Below, piece by piece: positions 56,785 through 64,000 of a stretch of 64,000 nucleotides of DNA. Location of the stretch: NCBI GenBank assembly GCA_016946835.1, contig JACVTC010000145.1:376001-440000 (forward strand), written 5' to 3'. The position numbers were made by a program, and so were the translations under genes. The DNA comes from Neocallimastix lanati (nom. inval.). Taxonomy: Eukaryota > Neocallimastigomycota > Neocallimastigomycetes > Neocallimastigales > Neocallimastigaceae. Below the pieces are notes generated by a model. That model was not told the DNA's origin. It worked only from the letters and a program-made list of their open reading frames with translations, and searched no databases. The stretch's first letter is position 1. Each line of letters opens with the position of its first letter.

Positions 56785-57971
56785 CTGGTCAATATATTTA
56801 TAAATTCGAATAGATTTAATTTTTTTTTTAAAAAAAAAGAAAAGTCTAGAGCTTTTTGTAAGTTTATAGTTTCAAAATTTAAAAAATTTAATTATTTATT
56901 TTACTTTTTATTAAAAAATAATAACCAGTATCTGTAACAAAAAAAAAAAAAAAAGAGAGAAAATTTTTATTTTTTTTTTTTTTTTGTTGAAAATAACGTC
57001 TGATAATACTTGTTTATTGAAATAAAAATTACTAAATTTAATCGTGACATTAGACATTTTAATTTTAGTTTAGTTAAGATGAAGAGTATTTAATATATAT
57101 GTTTGTATATTTAAAAAAAAATAAAATAAAATATAATAGATTATATTAAAATTATATAATCGAAATAATTATAAATGATAATTATTATATTATAATTTGT
57201 CAATATATATAAAAAATATAATATAATATAATATAATATTATATCATATAATAAATTATAATATATTTCATGATATTATTTATTAATATATTATACTATA
57301 TTATATTCTATGTGGTATTATACAATGTTAATTTATACAATATACTACATATTATATATTATATATTTTATTTCGAATTTAGTATAAAAGGAATAGTTTT
57401 GTCCTACATTTAATACCTAATTAAAAAAAAACAAAAAAATAAAAACAAACAAAAAAAAAATTATTATTTATATATATATAAATTTCGTTAACGTAGTATT
57501 TGACCTTTATTATATAAAAAGAGGTTTTTTACTATAATATTGTTAATGTTATACACTAGATTTTTCTAAAGTTTATAATTTTAAATATATTTAAATATAT
57601 TTAAATATATTTATTAGTAAATTGTAGATTTTTATATATTAAATATTGATATTTAATATAATACAAGAAGGATAATTTTTTTATTTTTATAATATTATTA
57701 TATTATAAGATTGAAAAGTATTATCAAATAATAGTTAACTTGTTATTAATATATAAAATAATAATAATAATAAATTAAAATAAATTAAATAATAATAAAA
57801 CTAATAATAATAATAAATAATAGTAATAATAATAATAATAACAAAAATAATAATAACTTAAGATAAAATAAATTTTATTATAATAAGTAGTAATAAACTT
57901 TTAAAATAAGTAATAGTAATAGTAATATTTTAATTAATAATAAAAATAATAATATTTCATACAAATAAGAT
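56270..57971. other. AT-rich upstream region of the ABC transporter gene
   Basis: It contains a T-run of about 38 at 56746-56784, A- and T-runs near 56940-56985, (ATAAT)n near 57215-57245 and AAT triplets at 57760-57850. No gene is visible. The promoter of the ABC gene must lie here, but no motif stands out. Confidence 0.5.
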
Positions 57972-60900
57972 ATGTTTAAAGAACAATTTAAAATTATTTT
58001 ATGGAAAAATTGGAAAATATTTAAACAAAGATCAAGTTTGTTTTCTTGTTTTTTTGAAATATTTTTCACTTTTCTTATTTTGGCTACTTTATGTAAATTT
58101 TCATTGTATATATTTATTTATTTCATTAATAACTTTTATACAAATAGAATAAATAGAAACACTAATGAAAGATAAGAAAATTAAAATATTTAAAATTTAA
58201 GTAATAATTTTTAAAATAAGAGAAAAAAAAAATTCATTGTTAAAAATTTAAAATGATAACCAATTAAAAATAACTTAGATTATATATATTAACGGAATAT
58301 AACTTTTTTTTTTATTATTAAATATAATTTAGCTGTTCGTAATCGTGATGAAGTATTATTAAAGAAAAAAGGACCTGAAGAAGCTATCGATATTACTGGT
58401 GGTTTTTCCAAATTATATAATTCGCAAATTACTAATAGTTCAATTGCTTTTGTCTTACCAAAAAATAACGATCTTGAAATTGATGGTGATACTTTCATTT
58501 CTTATGTAATGAATGATCCAGACATTAAAAATGCAGCTGGTATTTCATATAAAAAGTTTGATAATGAGGAAGTATTGGAAAAATTTGTATACAACGATCC
58601 TGATGATACTATTCTCTGTGGTGTTGTTTTTGATAATGATTATATGAATTATTCTATTAGAATTAAAGGTTCAAATATTGTTGATTCAAAAGAAGATCCT
58701 ATTTGTAATTTTGCTAAAAGTAGAAGAATGGAATATATCGAATCCAGTCTTTGGACAGGAGGTGATGTGAACAATGATAATTATTCAAAACCAGTCGAAT
58801 CCGACAAGTACAGATACGTATTTATTTATATCCAGATGGCTATTGATAATGCCATTATTCAAATGAAAACAAATAATACTGTTCATGGTTTATCCGCAAA
58901 AATTGGAAAATTTGCTAAAGCTGAAATTCATTATGATTCCAAAATAGATAATAAAACAGAACGTGAATTTAACGGTTTAGCTCCTTATCTTTTGCTTTTA
59001 TGTATTGGTCAGTTTTTCCATATTAGTAATCGTTTAATGGATGAAGTTGAAGATAGAACAAAGGAAGGCCTTATCTCCATTGGTACTAACCCATTCCATT
59101 TATGGTTTACGTGGGAAATAATATATTTACCTCTTTCAATCATTACTCTTTTCCTTTTTATGCTTTTTGATCCTTCAAAAATTAATGGAACAATTAATCC
59201 GTTAATTTTTATCGTTTTCTACATTTTCTATGTAATTTCTATGTATAATTTGGCTGTCATTGTTTCTCTTTTGATCAAAAAAACAAGAACCGTTTTAGTT
59301 TTCATTTGTATGTTTGTAGCTTCAATGATTTCTATCAATAACTTTGTATTTAAATTGAAAATTGATGGTCATGAAAATATTGAAAAGATCATATCTGCTA
59401 TTTTTTCACCTATTGGAGTGAGTATGGGTTCTGAAGAAATTTTACATGAATGTGATGAAAATCGTCATATAGGATTCTCCAATTTGTTCCAAAGTAAATT
59501 TGGCTTTTATTTTATTTTCGCATTTGTTGATATGATTGCTTACTTCCTTATTGCTATTGTTCTTGAATATTTGAAAAAGATTGATATTAGAAATATCGGT
59601 ATAAGAAAGTTATCAATGGAAAAGGAAATGAATACTACTAATGATAATGATATTCAAGAAGATCCTGTTGGCACTGAATGCTACGTTTATGTACAAAATA
59701 TATATAAATATTTCAAATTCAGAAGAAATATTGGTACGGATGTCGATGATAATGATAAACACCTTGGTAAAATTTTTGCTGCTAATAACAATATAAGTTT
59801 TAAGGTTTATAAAGATGAAATATTTGCTATTTTAGGTCATAATGGTGCTGGTAAAAGTACCTTGATTCAAAATATGGTTGGTATAATTAAACCAGACCGT
59901 GGTGAAACCTATTATTGTGGATTACCATTCAGTAAAAATAAAAAAAAAATTCGTAGTCAATTTGGTATTTGTCTTCAAAGCGACGTTTTAATTAAAGGAT
60001 TCACGGTTGCTGATCACTTCAAACTTCATTCTGGTATCAAAGGCGTAAATAATACCGATTTTGAAAGTTGGATAAAAGAAATTGATTTGATTGGCAAAGA
60101 ACATTATGAAGTTCAAAAAATGAGTGGTGGTCAAAAAAGAAAACTTTGCATTGGTTTAGCTCTTATTGGTAATCCAAAATATGTTTTCTTGGATGAACCA
60201 ACCACTGGTCTGGATCCTCTCTCCCGTAGAAAAATATGGAATTTATTATTAAAAATTAAAAAGGACAGAGTAATTTTCATCACAACTCACTATATGGATG
60301 AAGCTGATATTATTGCTGATCGTAAGTTAATTTTAAATAGAGGTACTATTCGTTGTTTGGGTAGTAGTGTCTACTTAAAGAATCATTTCCAAATGAAATA
60401 TAATTTGGAAGTGGAAACTACAGATGTTTCATCGGTAGATCATCTCATTCAATATTATATTCCAGAAGCTACTTATTATAATAATAAAACAGATGTTGAT
60501 AAAAAGTCGACCACTTCTTCTACTCATACTTGGAAATTGCCAGTAACTGCTTCCAGTTCTTTCTCAGCTCTTCTTGGTAGTTTGGAAAAAGAAAAAGGTA
60601 ATCTTTTGAAAAATTTTTCCTTAAATGCTCCGTTGCTGGAAGAATTATTTGTTTCCTTGGACAGAGAAACTGAAGAAAGAAGAAATGACCAAGAAAAACA
60701 AGTCAAGGCCATTGAATTACTAAAAATTGAAAAAGTTCAAAAACCGGGTGATTTGAAAACTGCTTTACGTCTTTGTAGATATCGTATACGTGTCTATTTA
60801 CGTCAAAAAACGTATTGGTTCATGGGTATTTTAGTACCAATAGCGGTATTATACATTTTTTTACCTATTTTTAATCGTCAACTCATTGATTTTAAATTCT

Positions 60901-63170
60901 ACGATTATGAAAAGAGAGAGCTTTCCTCATCTATGTATAAAAACCAACAATGGAATTATGATATTCAAAATTCTGATACTGTTGACAAAATTTCTCAAAA
61001 CATTATTCAACAAGAACTTCCAAAACATATGGATCAAGGAGCTAGTGTAGATTTCCTAAAAATTGATCAGGTTAACGAAAAAAGTTATTTAATTACAGAA
61101 GAACCTTATTACGTTTCAAGTTTCTCCGGAAATTATATCAACGATACTTATCAATTTACAATTTATTATAATGATTCTATGATTCATTCTCTTCCATCCA
61201 CTTTAAATATGTTAAGTAATGCCGTATTAGCTTCTAATAATTTCAATGACACAATCCACTTGAATTCTTATCCCTTTAATTATTTCAATGATTATTCCAT
61301 TAGTCTCATGAAAGTGTTTGCTACCTTATTAATTACTTTTTGTATTTCTTTCCCATTATCTTTTTACGGTACTAATGTAGTCCGTGAAAGAGTTCAAAAT
61401 TTGTTGAAACAACTTCAATTAAATGGTATCGCTAACAAAAGTTATTGGTTATCCGCTTTAATTTCAGATCATATCATTTTCATAATTACCTGTGTGCTAA
61501 TCTTACTAACATTTGTCATTTGCAAATTTACTCCATTTTTCCATGTATCCATGATCATTTTACTATTTATCTTTATCTACATATGTGGTATCGCTTGTCT
61601 TTTATTCCAATATTGTGTCAGCTACCTCCTTAATACTGAAAATAACGCTTTTCTTATCTTTTTCCTCTTCAACATTGTTCCACCATATGCCATTACTATC
61701 AGAGCTTTTCTTGAAAATGTCGAAACTGATATAGGCGGTCCACTTGAAATCCAAATCTATCTTGCAGTAATTATTTTAGCATTGGGTACATTTTTCCCAA
61801 GTTATAGTTTTGTTAAAGTTTTCAAATCAATGATTAATATTGGTATCAAACATAATGCTATTAAAATTAATATTTCATTCTTCAGTTTATTAAATATAGA
61901 ATATCAAATCGTCACTTGTTTAATCGCTTCTATTCTTAGTATCATCGTTTACAGCTGTATATTAGCTAATCTTACAAAGAAGAAATATGATCCAAAACGA
62001 AAGGTATTAAAGACTACAGATGAAATCAACGAAAAATACGATAAGGAATTAAAAAATAGTGATGATGATATTCAAAAGGAATTTTATCGTGTCTTAAATG
62101 ATGAGACCGAAAATTGCATTCCAATCAAAATTTTAAAGTTGTCAAAGGAATATGATGAAATTAATTTTGAAACTAAACAAGAGATAAACGATGCCATCGA
62201 TCGCAAAAATCCAAAGTATGGAGAATATCATATGAGTGAAATGGGTAGTGGTCGTATCGTTGTGACTCCATTTGAAAATATCACCTTAGGTATTGATAAA
62301 TGTGAATGTTTTGGTATTTTAGGTCCTAATGGTTCTGGTAAATCTAGTTTACTTAATACTACATCTTTCACCTTCCCACAAACTCTTGGAAAAATATATT
62401 ATGATGGTAAAGATACTACTGAAAGGGTAGGAAATGAAATTACATTAGGTTACTGTCCTCAAGAAGATACACTTTGGAATGAATTTACTCTCTTTGAACA
62501 TATTGAAATGTTCCTTTATCTTCATGGATATTCTAAAAAGAAGGCTAAAAAAATCGCTAAAGAATTCATTAGCTACTGTCATTTAACTGAACATAAAAAT
62601 AAAATGCCTTATGAATTAAGTGGAGGAACCCGTCGTAAACTAAATATATTAATTGCTCTTTGCTGTTCTTCTACTAAGATTATTATGGATGAACCATCAG
62701 CAGGAATGGATCCTTCTACTCGTCGTTATATTTGGGATATCATTAAAAGTACTATCCAAAATAACAAATCATCTTCAATAATGTCTACTCATTCTATGGA
62801 AGAAGCAGAATTACTATGTAATCGTATTGCCATTATGGTCAAGGGTAGATTAAAATGTATTGGTACTCCTGAACACTTGAAGATGAAATTTGGTAATACC
62901 TATATTTTGGATGTTCATTCCAATGATGTAGAAAAATTCCACAATGAAATTGTTCTTAGTGGTCATCTATTTGAAAAAGGTACTTTTACACGTGAAGACA
63001 AGTCTTCCAATCGCGTTAAATATGAAGTCAAAAATGCTAATAAAATTAGTCACATTTTCGAAATTATGGAATCTTGTAGAATAGTTGGTTTAGTTACGGA
63101 TTATAGTTATAGTCAAACTTCATTAGAACAAGTTTTCCTTAATTTTGCATTAAACGCTACAAAAGAATAA
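57972..63170 (+). CDS. ABCA-family full-size ABC transporter (1652 aa, two exons)
   Basis: Exons 57972..58092 and 58333..63170 join in phase to give 1652 residues. Exon 1 encodes the cytosolic FKEQFKIILWKNWK start and TM1, the typical ABCA N-terminus. A long extracytosolic loop follows, then a TM cluster (about 245-480). NBD1 has Walker A GHNGAGKST (about 542), signature MSGGQKRK, Walker B VFLDEPTTGLDP and the switch His in THYMDEAD. A second loop and TM cluster (about 850-1280) is followed by NBD2 with Walker A GPNGSGKSS (about 1371), signature LSGGTRRK, Walker B IIMDEPSAGMDP and THSMEEAE. Both ATP sites look complete. ABCA proteins move lipids or related amphiphiles across membranes using ATP; which substrate and membrane are not determined. 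Length is normal for compact ABCA members. The family is expanded in amoebae and in gut fungi. Confidence 0.93.
58093..58332 (+). other. Intron of the ABC transporter gene
   Basis: 240 bp. Donor CTTTAT|GTAAAT, acceptor ATTTAG|CTGTTC. Exon 1 leaves one base (T), which joins CT to make Ser, giving ...ILATLSVRNRDEVLLKK. The acceptor is preceded by a T-run. Confidence 0.8.
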
Positions 63171-64000
63171 ATAAAAATTTAACAAAGAAATATTTTAAAA
63201 ATAAATTACACAGGAAAAGAAAACTATTATAAAAAAAATAAAAAAAGAGACAATCATTACTGCACAAAAAAAATAGAAGAAAGATAATATTATAGTAATG
63301 AAAAGAAGTAATAAAAAATAAAAAATTAATATATATATATTTCAAAAAAAAAAAAAAAATAATTAAAAAATAAAATAAAATAAAATAAATAAAATAAATA
63401 TTAGAATATAAATATAAAGTAAAATTTGAATAAAATTAAATAAAATAAAATAAAATAAATAGTAGAATATGTGTACAAAATACAGATTGAATAAAATAAA
63501 ATAAAATAAAATAAAATTAAAATAAAATTAAAATAAAATAAGCTATAATTCTAAAAAAAAAAAAAATAAAAATTAAAAATAAAATAAAATATATTTTAAA
63601 ATCAATAATTATAATATATGAATGATTTAATATTATAAATTTTATGTGAATTCTTTTGTTATATTATCATTATTAAATAGTTCTTCTTTTTTTTATTACT
63701 TAATGTTTAAGGAAATTATTACTTTTTTTATATTTCTTTTTAAAATATTTTATTATAAATAAATAAATATAATTGGATAATTACATATTTTATTAATATA
63801 AATAATCGTTAAAGTACTTTTTAATAATTAAAAAAAAATTAAATAAAATAAAAAAAAATAAAAATAAAAATATAAAAAAATAAAATAAAATAATATAAAA
63901 AAAAATAAAATAATATAAAAAAAAATAAAATAAATAAAAAAAAATAAAATATTATAAAAAAAATAAAATATTATAAAAAAAATAAAATAAAATAAATAGT
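63171..64000. other. AT-rich 3' flank with AAAAT-type repeats
   Basis: Mostly TAAAA and AATAAAAT runs (63360-63400, 63440-63540, 63840-64000). A unit ATAGTAGAATATG...CAGATTGAATA at 63455-63500 resembles 5508-5560. No gene seen. Confidence 0.5.

Noticed and set aside
58509-58511. ATG at 58509 as the start of the ABC transporter
   Set aside because: The frame is open upstream to a splice acceptor at 58332, and exon 1 at 57972-58092 supplies the expected ABCA N-terminus and first membrane helix.

Overview
The window is nuclear DNA of an extremely AT-rich eukaryote. The best fit is an anaerobic gut fungus (Neocallimastigomycota). The reasons are long (AAT)n and (ATT)n tracts, poly-A/T runs, Asn-rich proteins, spliceosomal introns of about 200-350 bp, a fungal-type DEP-RhoGEF-PH-CNH exchange factor, an ABCA-type transporter, a secreted bacterial-like protein, and several Ty1/copia and Ty3/gypsy retroelements. 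The lineage is inferred from these traits; no rRNA or other marker gene is present.

Layout. 1-3975: 3' part of a decayed Ty1/copia element with its 3' LTR. 4.1-5.3 kb: a 99-bp duplication and two large trinucleotide tracts. 6726-7040: small secreted Cys-rich protein. 7.9-9.7 kb: a pair of LTR-like direct repeats around a non-coding interior. 9943-14020: a Ty3/gypsy element with near-identical LTRs and a large internal deletion. 15589-17205: class III CoA-transferase family protein. 18531-24776 (minus): four-exon Rho-GEF gene, reconstructed here with phase-consistent splice sites. 24.8-35.1 kb: long gene-poor stretch with RT and RNase H scraps, microsatellites, tandem repeats and a 625-bp foldback palindrome. 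35102-36040: secreted DUF4380-like protein. 36.9-48.5 kb: decayed coding sequence, a plus-strand gag remnant and, between plus-strand relics, a minus-strand chromodomain gypsy element that lacks the integrase core. 48.9-55.8 kb: a second Asn-rich gypsy element with a truncated 3' end and a 258-bp terminal-inverted-repeat insertion next to its gag. 56.0-56.3 kb: an isolated, more GC-rich open stretch. 57972-63170: two-exon ABCA transporter of 1652 residues.

Only five loci look like functional host genes: the secreted Cys-rich protein, the CoA-transferase, the Rho-GEF, the DUF4380-like protein and the ABC transporter. They do not form a pathway. Most of the remaining identifiable sequence is retroelement-derived. 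The 9943-14020 and 48908-55785 elements are related in protein, share a primer-binding site and share an unusual Asn-rich linker between RNase H and integrase. An 8-mer, AGCCACAT, recurs in the LTRs and inverted repeats of several otherwise different repeat families.
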